Source: UBA2136 sp047635695 (GTDB lineage: Bacteria; Pseudomonadota; Alphaproteobacteria; UBA2136). From it: a DNA stretch of 64,000 nt. Shown here piece by piece: positions 50,311 to 58,466 of this stretch. The notes under the pieces were generated by a model. The model was not told where the DNA came from. It ran no database searches and saw nothing but the letters and a program-made list of their open reading frames with translations. The translations under genes were made by a program, and so were the position numbers. Positions within the stretch are counted from its first letter, which is position 1, and each line of letters begins with the position of its first letter. Where the stretch lies: positions 53,944 to 117,943 of the forward strand of contig JBLILN010000003.1 of the NCBI GenBank assembly GCA_047635695.1, in the 5' to 3' direction.

Positions 50311-51240
50311 CTATACCGAATCTTTGATAGCGCTAATAATAGCCTCTGCACCTTGAGCGAGCAAGTCGTCTGCAATGGCTTTACCTAAAGCTTTAGGGTT
50401 ATCGTAGGGCATTTTTTGGCGCGCACGCACAATTGTTTTACCATCAGGCGAGGTCACATGCGCAATAAAACGTAAGTTATGCCCTTTGGTGACTTCACAA
50501 AAGCCTGCGATAGGTGTTTGACAGTTACCACCCAGAAGAAGGCTCATTTCGCGCTCTGCTTCTATACAGGTAAAAGTTTCTTCGCAATTCACTTTTGCGA
50601 GAATGTCTAATAATTCTTGGTCATCGGCTTTACATTCAATACCTACAGCCCCTTGACCTACAGCTGGAAGCATCATGTCTGGTTCGAAGACGAGGGTAAT
50701 TTTATCATCCCAACCTAGGCGGTCTAAACCAGCTTTAGCAAGAACAACGGCGTCAATTTCACCTGTTTTAAGCTTAGCGATGCGTGTATCAACATTACCG
50801 CGCACAGGCACAACGTGAAGGTGAGGGAAGTTTCGGCGTAGCTGTGAGGCGCGTCTAAGGGAGCTTGTGCCAATTTTTGAGCCTTCTTTAAGACCTTCAA
50901 AAGTTTGACCTTCTGCACAAATAACAGCGTCACGAATATCGTTTCTGGCTAAGACAGCAGGGACAACAAGACCTTCCGGTAGTTTATTGGGCATGTCTTT
51001 CATGGAGTGCATAGCAAGGTCAATTTCACCTTTAAGCATTGCATCTTCAATTTCTTTTACAAAAACACCTTTACCACCAACTTTACTTAAATCACCTAAG
51101 AATTTATCGCCCGTTGTGATGTATTCAATAATTTCGAAAGAGATATCTGGCACTACTTCTGCTATTGCTTTTCGTACCATTTCAGTTTGAGCCAATGCCA
51201 AACGACTGCGTCTTGTTCCGATTTTTAATATTCTTGTCAT
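50311..51240 (-). CDS. hemC: Hydroxymethylbilane synthase (porphobilinogen deaminase)
   Basis: A 309-residue enzyme polymerising four porphobilinogens. It begins LKIGTRRSRLALAQTEMV, has GVFVKEIEDAMLKGEIDLAMHSMKDMP, and GTSSLRRASQLRRNFP. The dipyrromethane-binding Cys is in LLLGGNCQTPIAG (~240). All are standard for HemC. Length equals E. coli HemC (313) within a few residues. It is the first gene of the hemC-hemD-mic60-hemY run, 140 bp downstream of mltA's stop. Confidence 0.96.
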   Translation of the reverse strand: MTRILKIGTRRSRLALAQTEMVRKAIAEVVPDISFEIIEYITTGDKFLGDLSKVGGKGVFVKEIEDAMLKGEIDLAMHSMKDMPNKLPEGLVVPAVLARNDIRDAVICAEGQTFEGLKEGSKIGTSSLRRASQLRRNFPHLHVVPVRGNVDTRIAKLKTGEIDAVVLAKAGLDRLGWDDKITLVFEPDMMLPAVGQGAVGIECKADDQELLDILAKVNCEETFTCIEAEREMSLLLGGNCQTPIAGFCEVTKGHNLRFIAHVTSPDGKTIVRARQKMPYDNPKALGKAIADDLLAQGAEAIISAIKDSV

Positions 51241-51380
51241 AGAGCCTTACCCTTTATTATAAATATCTTAAAATTTTTATTTTTTAAGAAGATACTTATA
51301 GGATTTAGTATCATTATTATTTTTATTTGTCTACCCGTTAGAGATTTCACACTCTATACTTATGGATATTTTTTCATGTA

Positions 51381-52490
51381 TTATCTCTTAGGAACAAAAA
51401 CATACAAGGATCCTTCATTGTTTTGGGCACCAGACAATAATTCTGCTTTTTTGCCTTTACCGAAAAATATATCCCCACGTACGCCCCCTTTAATGGCTGC
51501 ACCTGTGTCTTGTGTGTAAAGCATTTTTTGAAAAGATGTCTTATCATAGGTCAACGTCGTTTCTACAAAAGCGGGTATGCCGAGTGGTATATATGCAGGG
51601 TCCACAGCGAGAGACCCTTGTTCTGTCAGTTCAACGCCTAAAGAACCTGTCGTTTTACCGTTACTTTCTCTAAAAAAGATATAGCGCGGATTGCTATGAA
51701 ATACTTGAGCCTGTTTTTCAGGATTACTTTCGAGCCACTGATAAAGGCTTTGCATGGTGACGTCTTCTTTTTTCATCCAACCATTTTCTATTAAAGTACG
51801 GCCTATGGCCTTATATCCATGACCATTTGAACCATTATATGCCACATGTACCACCCGTTCATCGGGTAATTCAATATAACCACTGCCTTGTATATGTAAG
51901 AAAAAACTATCAATGGGTGATTTTAGCCAAATAAAAGGCTTAGCCTCTGCGTAAAAGGCGTCTATTTCATGGCGTTTGTAATAAGGTTTAAATTTTTTAT
52001 TATTTTCGTCGAGGCGCGCAATAATTATTTTACCTTTTAATTCAGGGTAAAACTGGCCAAGGTCCGCACTATAAAGGTCTGTTGGTTTTTGGTAGAGCGG
52101 TGTATTGAATTGTGCTGTCTTAAGTAAACTCCCTTTAAGGGTGGGCGTGTAATAGCCTGTGAATAAACTTGGCTTTTGTGATTCAACTTTATAAAGAGCA
52201 AAATTATCTTCAAAAAAGGCCTTTATAGAACCGTTGTTTATATATTCTGCTTTATGGCATAAAGCTTTCCAGTTTTCTAAAGTACCAAAAAGTTTATTTT
52301 TATGTAAATATTCACCTTTTTTCTTTTGAAGGACCTTGCAGTTACCCATGAATGACTGATAAGTCTCTGTAAAGTTTTGCGCAGGCCAGTTATCTAACGC
52401 ATCAACAGAAGATTCATCAAAAGAAACAGGGTCTTTACTACAACCCTGCAACACAATCAAAACGGTTAGTAACTTAAATATATTTTTCAT
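51381..52490 (-). CDS. mltA: Membrane-bound lytic murein transglycosylase A
   Basis: A 369-residue lipoprotein with lipobox LQGC (Cys at 18). The MltA core includes FTGYYTPTL (about 121-130), FFLHIQGSGYIELPD and VHVAYNGSNGHGYKAIGRTLIENG. The C-terminal 3D domain has three Asp near the end, including DTGAAIKGGVRGDIFFG. It cleaves peptidoglycan glycan strands to 1,6-anhydro products from the outer membrane. Its gene follows the Tim44-domain gene by 5 bp, an order conserved near the alphaproteobacterial origin. Confidence 0.93.
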   Translation of the reverse strand: MKNIFKLLTVLIVLQGCSKDPVSFDESSVDALDNWPAQNFTETYQSFMGNCKVLQKKKGEYLHKNKLFGTLENWKALCHKAEYINNGSIKAFFEDNFALYKVESQKPSLFTGYYTPTLKGSLLKTAQFNTPLYQKPTDLYSADLGQFYPELKGKIIIARLDENNKKFKPYYKRHEIDAFYAEAKPFIWLKSPIDSFFLHIQGSGYIELPDERVVHVAYNGSNGHGYKAIGRTLIENGWMKKEDVTMQSLYQWLESNPEKQAQVFHSNPRYIFFRESNGKTTGSLGVELTEQGSLAVDPAYIPLGIPAFVETTLTYDKTSFQKMLYTQDTGAAIKGGVRGDIFFGKGKKAELLSGAQNNEGSLYVFVPKR

Positions 52491-52495
52491 AGGCC

Positions 52496-53137
52496 TTAAG
52501 AAAGCAAAGATATAGATTCGAGTTCCCAGTTAAGATCTTCACTATCAACGCTTTTAGCCCAAGCCCATACTGTAGAAACCTCTTTTTCTTTTGTTTTAGT
52601 GGAAGGTTTGTCGGCATTTAGTTTTTCTATAGAGTCTTTTTGCATAACCGTATATTTAACATCAATAATCGCGGTGCGGCCGTGAAGGCGTGCGTCTAAC
52701 ACTTCTACCGATTTTATTTTTTGAATAGCGACATAACGTTGTTTACCTTCTTCTTCTAAAGATTCAACGCTTTCCATAATTTCATCAAACTTACGTGGCG
52801 CAAGCATACCCTCTAAAGTTTCTTCATCGCGCTCATTTAAAGCATCGTAATACATTTTATAGGCAAATTCTGAACCCTCTAAAAAGTCTTTCTTATTAAA
52901 AGAACTATCAACAACCTTAATTTGTTCAAGGCCACTTAAGTTCTTCATATCAACTTTTGAAACCTTGCGCGCAGGCGCAGCCTTAACAGATTCAACTGTC
53001 TTTTCGGGAAATTTAACCACATTTTTTGTTGTTTTCTTTCCATCTTTAGGCATTTTATTTCCTGTGAAGCGTGATACTATAAAAATAGCCATTACGATTA
53101 AAAAAACGATATCTAAAAAACTAAAACCTGTTTGCAT
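52496..53137 (-). CDS. Tim44-like domain membrane protein
   Basis: A 213-residue protein with an N-terminal membrane helix (about 6-22, FLDIVFLIVMAIFIVSRF), a basic linker, and a Tim44-like domain (about 85-213), with LEGSEFAYKMYYDALNERDEETLEGMLAPRKFDEIMES and RTAIIDVKYTVMQKDS. Bacterial members are related to mitochondrial Tim44, and the domain binds membranes or presequence import motors; the bacterial task is uncertain. It is the first gene to the left of the putative oriC, transcribed away from it, and is followed by mltA at 5 bp. Confidence 0.88.
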   Translation of the reverse strand: MQTGFSFLDIVFLIVMAIFIVSRFTGNKMPKDGKKTTKNVVKFPEKTVESVKAAPARKVSKVDMKNLSGLEQIKVVDSSFNKKDFLEGSEFAYKMYYDALNERDEETLEGMLAPRKFDEIMESVESLEEEGKQRYVAIQKIKSVEVLDARLHGRTAIIDVKYTVMQKDSIEKLNADKPSTKTKEKEVSTVWAWAKSVDSEDLNWELESISLLS

Positions 53138-53449
53138 GAGAGATATAAACCTTACTTTATCTGTTATTTATATAAGTTGCCTTATGAGGGCTAAAAGTAT
53201 ATTACTGAATTTAGAAGTTTTTATCCACCGCTGTTTATAATTAATTGTGGATAACTGTGGATAAGTGTATTAAATATCACATGAATACAAAACTATTCAT
53301 GTAAAGCCATTAGTTATACACAGGCAAACAACGTGAAATATTGCTATGAAGACCTTGTAACTTAACATATAAATTACGTTATCCATGTTATAAAGCCCTC
53401 TATAAACATAACAATACTTTTTAATATAATTAAAAAAAGAATATAGTAA
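53138..53449. other. oriC: Putative chromosomal replication origin (oriC)
   Basis: This 312-bp gap has no gene. It holds two perfect DnaA boxes on the minus strand (TGTGGATAA at 53246-53254 and 53256-53264, 1 bp apart), TTATACACA at 53314-53322, a near-match TTATCCACC at 53221-53229 and a weak TTATCCATG at 53379-53387. An 8-bp inverted repeat CATGAATA/TATTCATG is at 53280-53301, and an AT-rich stretch before hemE (about 53400-53449) could be the unwinding element. It lies beside hemE, as in Caulobacter, and genes on both sides read away from it over long distances. Confidence 0.75.
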
Positions 53450-54523
53450 ATGAACCTGTTAATAAAATCTTTAAGACGTGAGCAAGTAAACCGTCCACCT
53501 ATGTGGCTTATGAGACAGGCAGGAAGATACCTTCCTGAGTATAGGGAAATAAGGAAACAAGCCGGCTCATTTCTTAATCTTTGCTATAATCCAGACTTAG
53601 CAGCAGAGGTAACATTACAACCCATTAAAAGATTTAATTTTGATGTGGCTATTCTCTTTGCAGATATCCTCGTTATTCCAGACGCCTTAGGCATTAAGGT
53701 TAAGTTTGTTGAGGGTGAAGGGCCTGTATTGGAAAAGTTACCTGTAAACAATGGTTATGAAGTTTTAAAAAAAGCCATCAATACCCTTGAAGAAAACAAA
53801 CCCAACATCAAAAAACAGCTCGGCACCATATGGCAAACAGTGTCAAAAGTTAAAAAAGAACTTGATGACGATAAAGCTTTGATGGGTTTTTGTGGCGCAC
53901 CGTGGACAGTCGCCTTATATTGCCTCGATAACAAACCTTCAAAAGCAAGCGAAATAACAAGAAGTGTTGCTTATAAATACCCTGATCTTTTTGATAAACT
54001 TATGGATATTCTTGTTGAAAGTTCAGCTGAATACTTATGCGGTCAAATTGAAAATGGCGCCGACGCCGTTCAGGTTTTTGATAGTTGGGCATCACAAATA
54101 CCAGACAGCCTCTATGAACGTGCGCTGAAACAACCTACATTAAAACTCTGTAAGCTTATTAAGGCTAAACACCCCAACACACCGATTATTCTTTTTCCAC
54201 GCGGCTTAAGCGAAAGCAAGTTGATGGACCTTGCTCATATGGCTCCAGGACATTTTGAAGGTATGAGTCTTGACTATACCGTGGATATGACCTGGGCCTG
54301 TGAAAATTTACAGGATAAAGTTTGTATTCAAGGTAATTTAGACCCTGCAGTGATGCTGACAACCCCAGAAAATGTACAAAAAGAAGCTGAAAAAATATTA
54401 AAGATAGCCACGCAAAAACCAGGCTATATTTTCAACTTTGGCCATGGTATCTTACCGACAGTGCCCATTGAAAACGTTGAAGCCCTTTGTGAAACTGTGC
54501 AAAATTGGCAAGTTCAAACATAA
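53450..54523 (+). CDS. hemE: Uroporphyrinogen decarboxylase
   Basis: A 357-residue enzyme removing four carboxyl groups from uroporphyrinogen III. It has RPPMWLMRQAGRYLPEYREIR near the start (active-site Arg residues), FNFDVAILFADILVIPDALG, MGFCGAPWTVALY, GADAVQVFDSWA, and FNFGHGILPTVPIENVEAL near the end. Length matches the family (354 in E. coli). It is the first gene right of the putative origin, followed 30 bp later by hemJ. The ATG is preceded only by an A-rich stretch without a clear SD. Confidence 0.96.
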   Translation: MNLLIKSLRREQVNRPPMWLMRQAGRYLPEYREIRKQAGSFLNLCYNPDLAAEVTLQPIKRFNFDVAILFADILVIPDALGIKVKFVEGEGPVLEKLPVNNGYEVLKKAINTLEENKPNIKKQLGTIWQTVSKVKKELDDDKALMGFCGAPWTVALYCLDNKPSKASEITRSVAYKYPDLFDKLMDILVESSAEYLCGQIENGADAVQVFDSWASQIPDSLYERALKQPTLKLCKLIKAKHPNTPIILFPRGLSESKLMDLAHMAPGHFEGMSLDYTVDMTWACENLQDKVCIQGNLDPAVMLTTPENVQKEAEKILKIATQKPGYIFNFGHGILPTVPIENVEALCETVQNWQVQT

Positions 54524-54552
54524 AATAATAAAAAGAAAGTTCTATATATATT

Positions 54553-54975
54553 ATGAGTTATGAAATTGTAAAAGTATTGCATATTGTAGCCATGCTTTGC
54601 TGGTTTGCAGGGCTTTTTTACTTACCAAGGCTGTTTGTTTACCATACAACAGCCGATAAAAAATCTGATAAAATGCTCCAAACAATGGAACGTAAACTTT
54701 ACCGATTCATTATGCTGCCCTCTATGATTTTAACATGGGTCTTTGGCTTGTGGCTTTTGCATTTAATGCCTTCATTTATGGAAAATGGCTGGATACATGC
54801 CAAAATTACACTTGTTGTACTTTTAACGGGGTATCATCATATTTGTGGTGCACATGTAAAACGCTTTGCAGCAGGCAAAAATATGAAGAGCGAGAGATAT
54901 TTCCGCATTTTTAATGAGTTGCCTGTTATTTTGCTTATTTTGATTGTCGTTTTGGTGGTGATGAAGCCTTTTTAA
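54553..54975 (+). CDS. hemJ: Protoporphyrinogen IX oxidase HemJ
   Basis: A 140-residue polytopic protein with four hydrophobic segments. It has VLHIVAMLCWFAGLFYLPRLFVYH in the first two, containing conserved His and Arg, and ERKLYRFIMLPSMILTWVFGLWLLH, then LLTGYHHICGAHVKRF. HemJ replaces HemG/HemY as the enzyme for protoporphyrinogen oxidation in many Alphaproteobacteria. It follows hemE, whose product is two steps earlier in the pathway. hemE and hemJ are divided only by 30 bp and are likely one transcript. Confidence 0.88.
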   Translation: MSYEIVKVLHIVAMLCWFAGLFYLPRLFVYHTTADKKSDKMLQTMERKLYRFIMLPSMILTWVFGLWLLHLMPSFMENGWIHAKITLVVLLTGYHHICGAHVKRFAAGKNMKSERYFRIFNELPVILLILIVVLVVMKPF

Positions 54976-55137
54976 TAAAACCCTTGACGTTTTAGGAGAA
55001 CATACCCATAATAACTTTCATTAGGACACAGCGTTCTTTTGAAATCCCCCGCATTTTATTCAAATTATTTTGAACAGGCACTAGAAAAGCAGAAAAAAAC
55101 ATACAAAATTCCCAAACAAATCCCAGGAAAAAATTAT

Positions 55138-56496
55138 ATGCATTTAAACGAAATTAAAGCCAAACACACCAATGAACTCATTGAGATGGCTGAATCCCTT
55201 AACGTCGAAGACGCAACAACGCTACAACGTCAAGAACTTCTTTTTGCAATCGTGCCAAAAATTCAAGGTATCGAAATAGCCAAAGGCGATAAAAAGGCTA
55301 AAAATAATAAAGAAACAAAAGAAGAAAAAGAAGCACGTAAAATTGCAGAAACGCCTAAAAAGGAAATTTTAGCCTACGGTGTTTTAGAAATTCTTCAAGA
55401 CGGTTTTGGATTTTTACGCAGTGCGGAAGAAAACTATGTACCAAGCCAAGAAGATATTTATGTATCTCCAAGCCAAGTGCGTCGTTTTGGTTTACGTAAA
55501 GGTGACACAATCGAAGGTGCTATCCGCGCCCCAAGCCCAGGTGAACGTTACTTTGCTTTAACAAAAGTGCTAAGTGTTAACTTCGAAGAGCCTGAAAAAG
55601 CTAAAAAGCGTGTTTCATTTGAAAAACTCACACCGCTTTACCCAAACGAAAAATTTAATCTTTCATTGGAATATGATCCAAAATCTAAAGATGCTGCTAA
55701 GCGTGACCTAACAGGCCGTGTTGTTGACCTTATTGCCCCTATTGGTAAAGGCCAGCGTTGTATGCTTGTTGCGCCACCAAAAGCTGGTAAAACAATGATG
55801 CTGCAAGCGATTGCGCATGCCATTGAAGAAAAACACCCTGAAGTACACGTGATTGTCCTTCTCATTGATGAACGTCCTGAAGAAGTAACAGACATGCGCC
55901 GCAGCGTAAAAGGGGATGTTGTTGCATCTACCTTTGACGAACCTGCAAGCCGTCACGTCCAAGTTTCAGAAATGGTTCTTGAAAAAGCGAAGCGTTTGGT
56001 TGAGGTGAATAAAGATGTTGTTATTCTTTTGGACTCTCTCACACGCCTTGCTCGTGCCTTTAACACGGTTGTACCGTCATCTGGTAAAGTTTTGACGGGT
56101 GGTGTGGATGCCAACGCCCTACAAAGACCAAAACGATTCTTTGGTGCTGCTAGGAATATTGAGAATGGTGGCTCACTTTCTATCATCGCCACAGCACTTG
56201 TAGACACAGGTTCACGTATGGACGAAGTTATTTTTGAAGAATTCAAAGGTACAGGTAACAGTGAAATTGTACTTGATCGTAAACTTGTTTCAAAACGTGT
56301 TTACCCAGCGATTGACCTTTCTAAGTCAAGCACAAGGAAAGAAGAACTGTTGTTTGATAAAGACGACCTACAGAAAATTTGGTTACTACGTCGCATTCTA
56401 CAGCCGATGAACGCCACTGAATCTATGGAATTCTTACTTGGTAAAATGCGCCTAACAAAAGACAACGAAGAATTCTTCAAGTCTATGAACGGCTAA
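55138..56496 (+). CDS. rho: Transcription termination factor Rho
   Basis: A 452-residue RNA-dependent ATPase hexamer. It starts MHLNEIKAKHTNELIEM, as Rho proteins do, which favours the ATG at 55138 (AGGA before it) over a TTG at 55039 that would add 33 atypical residues. The RNA-binding GVLEILQDGFGFLRS and IYVSPSQVRRF are followed by Walker A VAPPKAGKTMM (~214) and LLIDERPEEVTDM, DSLTRLARAFNTVVP and the secondary site DTGSRMDEVIFEEFKGTGN. A Lys/Glu-rich insert (about residues 50-75) lengthens the N-terminus relative to E. coli Rho (419). rho after hemE-hemJ is a familiar alphaproteobacterial order. Confidence 0.96.
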   Translation: MHLNEIKAKHTNELIEMAESLNVEDATTLQRQELLFAIVPKIQGIEIAKGDKKAKNNKETKEEKEARKIAETPKKEILAYGVLEILQDGFGFLRSAEENYVPSQEDIYVSPSQVRRFGLRKGDTIEGAIRAPSPGERYFALTKVLSVNFEEPEKAKKRVSFEKLTPLYPNEKFNLSLEYDPKSKDAAKRDLTGRVVDLIAPIGKGQRCMLVAPPKAGKTMMLQAIAHAIEEKHPEVHVIVLLIDERPEEVTDMRRSVKGDVVASTFDEPASRHVQVSEMVLEKAKRLVEVNKDVVILLDSLTRLARAFNTVVPSSGKVLTGGVDANALQRPKRFFGAARNIENGGSLSIIATALVDTGSRMDEVIFEEFKGTGNSEIVLDRKLVSKRVYPAIDLSKSSTRKEELLFDKDDLQKIWLLRRILQPMNATESMEFLLGKMRLTKDNEEFFKSMNG

Positions 56497-56527
56497 AATA
56501 GGGCGCTAAATAAGTTGTTCTCGCCCT

Positions 56528-56545
56528 CATGTAGAAGCCTACATG
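56528..56545 (+). other. Perfect 7-bp hairpin downstream of rho
   Basis: CATGTAG and CTACATG flank an AAGC loop, 31 bp after the rho stop codon. It has no T run and lies 43 bp before the probable terminator, so it may be a 3' stabilising structure or a binding site. Confidence 0.5.
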
Positions 56546-56587
56546 TTCGGCCTTAATAACATTATTAATTACCACTATTTATTAAAT

Positions 56588-56614
56588 AAACGCCTTTAAA
56601 TAGGCGTTTTTTTT
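56588..56614 (+). terminator. rho terminator
   Basis: AAACGCCT and AGGCGTTT form the stem around a TTAAAT-type loop, followed by a run of eight Ts; this is an intrinsic stop at the end of the hemE-hemJ-rho unit. Confidence 0.85.
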
Positions 56615-56744
56615 GCTGTAAAAATTGCGCACACTTGACAAATCAAGCTCAAACACCTATATGTATACATACAAATTACTTTATCTTTATAACTTTACCT
56701 TTTTTAAGCGATTTTCGCTTTTACACTTTCAGCAGGAGAATACT

Positions 56745-57656
56745 ATGCCTGAAGAACAACTTTCGGAAAAAACATTCCGTATGCCTAAACTTAATTATTA
56801 CATCCGTAAGGTATTTCGACCAAAAGTACTTGTTTTTGACCTAGATGATACTATTTGTCTGTGGCCACAAAATTTAGAACTAGATAATGGTTACTATTTA
56901 AATTTCAATGAATACATGGGCAATGTCTTTGCTAAATATACCTCAGAAATTTTGGGGATTGATAGAAAAGAAGCCTTCAGTTTATGTGAAATGGGTTTTC
57001 GTAAACATCATTCATCTATTATTGGCTTATTAAAATCGGCCAAACATAATGTGACGAATGAGCAAGCCGATGAAATTTTTGAAAAAGTACATTTGCACGT
57101 TGCCAACCATAAATCTAAAGGTGCGGTGGCTTGGGCGAAGTCTAATCCAAAATTAACATGGCTTTTAACACAGCTTAAAACAAGCCCTTATGTGTTTACC
57201 CATGGCTCTACAGCTTATGCTAAAATTATGCTTGAGCTTATGGGGTTATTGAATACTGTTATTCCAGAAGAGAATGTTTTTGGTTTAGAGCAATTTGGTT
57301 ATGTGAACCATAAAATGATGCCTGCATCTTATCTTTGGTTTCAGCAAAAAGTTGGTTTGCCTTTTAACCGCTATATTATGCATGAAGATTCTAAGAAAAA
57401 CCTTTATTGGGCGAAACAGTTTGGTATGAAAACAGTCTGGCTACAAAAAGGTAGATTTGACGAAGAGGACGATTTACCAGAAGCTTCGTATGCCGATCAT
57501 AGCCATAATACTTTGGAAGATTATCTAGAAATGTTCCTTCAAAAAGGCGTGAGCTATACGGAAGAAAAGTTTGACCGCAGTGTTTTTGAAATTATGTGGG
57601 AAAACCAAACGCTAGGTGCAAGCCAAAGCGCATATAACTTTCATAACGATAAATAA
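56745..57656 (+). CDS. HAD-superfamily hydrolase, pyrimidine 5'-nucleotidase-like
   Basis: A 303-residue HAD phosphatase. Motif I is VLVFDLDDT (nucleophile D32, acid D34), motif II FTHGS (about 154), and motif IV HEDSKKNL (about 219). A helical cap lies between. YVFTHGSTAYAKIMLELMGL and the motif IV context resemble SDT1-type pyrimidine 5'-nucleotidases; substrate specificity cannot be read. I start at the ATG at 56745 (AGGAG 8 nt before); the upstream TTG frame would begin inside the region after rho. It is followed by a shared terminator with the convergent unknown gene. Confidence 0.8.
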   Translation: MPEEQLSEKTFRMPKLNYYIRKVFRPKVLVFDLDDTICLWPQNLELDNGYYLNFNEYMGNVFAKYTSEILGIDRKEAFSLCEMGFRKHHSSIIGLLKSAKHNVTNEQADEIFEKVHLHVANHKSKGAVAWAKSNPKLTWLLTQLKTSPYVFTHGSTAYAKIMLELMGLLNTVIPEENVFGLEQFGYVNHKMMPASYLWFQQKVGLPFNRYIMHEDSKKNLYWAKQFGMKTVWLQKGRFDEEDDLPEASYADHSHNTLEDYLEMFLQKGVSYTEEKFDRSVFEIMWENQTLGASQSAYNFHNDK

Positions 57657-57683
57657 AAAAGCCTCCATATGGAGGCTTTTTTA
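57654..57683. terminator. Bidirectional terminator
   Basis: AAAAAGCCTCCA and a TGGAGGCTTTTT complement form a perfect stem with a very short loop, overlapping the stop of the HAD gene, between genes ending at 57656 and 57700. Confidence 0.9.
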
Positions 57684-57699
57684 TGCACGCTATAAAAAA

Positions 57700-58356
57700 C
57701 TAAATAATGGTTTTTAGACCAATAATTTCGTCAATTTTATGAATAAATTCAATTCGTTTAGAAAATATATTTTCATTTATAAAATCATAACCTTCATCAA
57801 AAGTGAGAACTGAATCTTCAGGCAGCCATACTTTAGGGTTAAGTGCAGAAACGCCAATTTCTTTATTGAGATAAGTATGAAGCATACAGCCAGCAACAAT
57901 ACCAAAAGAAACACCACATTCAGGAAATATAGTGACCTCAGGAATAGCGACTTCTTCAAGCTTGCCCATGACAATACCAATAGTACGGTGATGAGAGTCT
58001 GAATCGTCTAAGGGGCCGGTGTATTTAATATGAGAAGCATAAGGCATATAGCCTTTTTGAATTAGCAGATAGGCACATTTATGCGCATAATTTAAGTTAT
58101 GCGCTTCTTCTTGTTTGCGCCTGTCTTTATTTTTGGCCTTTGAACGAAAGGCGCTTTCAAAAATCATAGCATCTGTTTGTAGCCCTTGGTTTTCAAGAGA
58201 TAGCGTTTTGTTTTTTGTCGCAAGGTAAAAATAATAGGGAATAATATCCGTTTCGGCATTTAAAGTGCCAGCCGCTTCTTTTTCCTGCATTTCCTTAATG
58301 AGTGAGGGGCGAATATCTGTGTGTAAAATTTCTGTTTTTAAACGTATAAGTGACAT
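57700..58356 (-). CDS. Unknown protein with DUF7768/NDT-like pattern, 218 residues
   Basis: I place the start at the ATG at 58356, which has GAGGAG 5 nt before it, and drop 21 residues of the longer frame. The C-terminal half has the pattern HKCAYLLIQKGYMPYASHIKYTG followed by DDSDSHHRTIGIVMG and VTIFPECGVSFGIVAG, which recalls DUF7768 or DUF4406, small domains of the nucleoside 2-deoxyribosyltransferase-like superfamily often seen in phages and mobile DNA. The N-terminal ~110 residues are unrecognised. It might hydrolyse or transfer nucleoside bases; this is conjecture from the pattern. Confidence 0.5.
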   Translation of the reverse strand: MSLIRLKTEILHTDIRPSLIKEMQEKEAAGTLNAETDIIPYYFYLATKNKTLSLENQGLQTDAMIFESAFRSKAKNKDRRKQEEAHNLNYAHKCAYLLIQKGYMPYASHIKYTGPLDDSDSHHRTIGIVMGKLEEVAIPEVTIFPECGVSFGIVAGCMLHTYLNKEIGVSALNPKVWLPEDSVLTFDEGYDFINENIFSKRIEFIHKIDEIIGLKTII

Positions 58357-58422
58357 GTGTTTCTCCTCAGAAACAAGTATATGTACCCCATGTATACGAT
58401 AATATGGGTTGTTAGTCAAATA

Positions 58423-58451
58423 AAAAGCCCTGCTATAAAACAGGGCCTTTA
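58423..58451 (-). terminator. Terminator after BI-1 gene
   Basis: On the minus strand AAAGGCCCTG and CAGGGCTTT form the stem around an 8-base loop, followed by TTTTTATTTG. Confidence 0.8.
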
Positions 58452-58466
58452 AAAGAGATAGTGTCT

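Noticed and set aside
53270..53449. CtrA sites (TTAA-N7-TTAA) in the putative oriC
   Set aside because: TTAA pairs occur, but with spacings of 5 or others, never 7, so a Caulobacter-like CtrA block on the origin is not supported.
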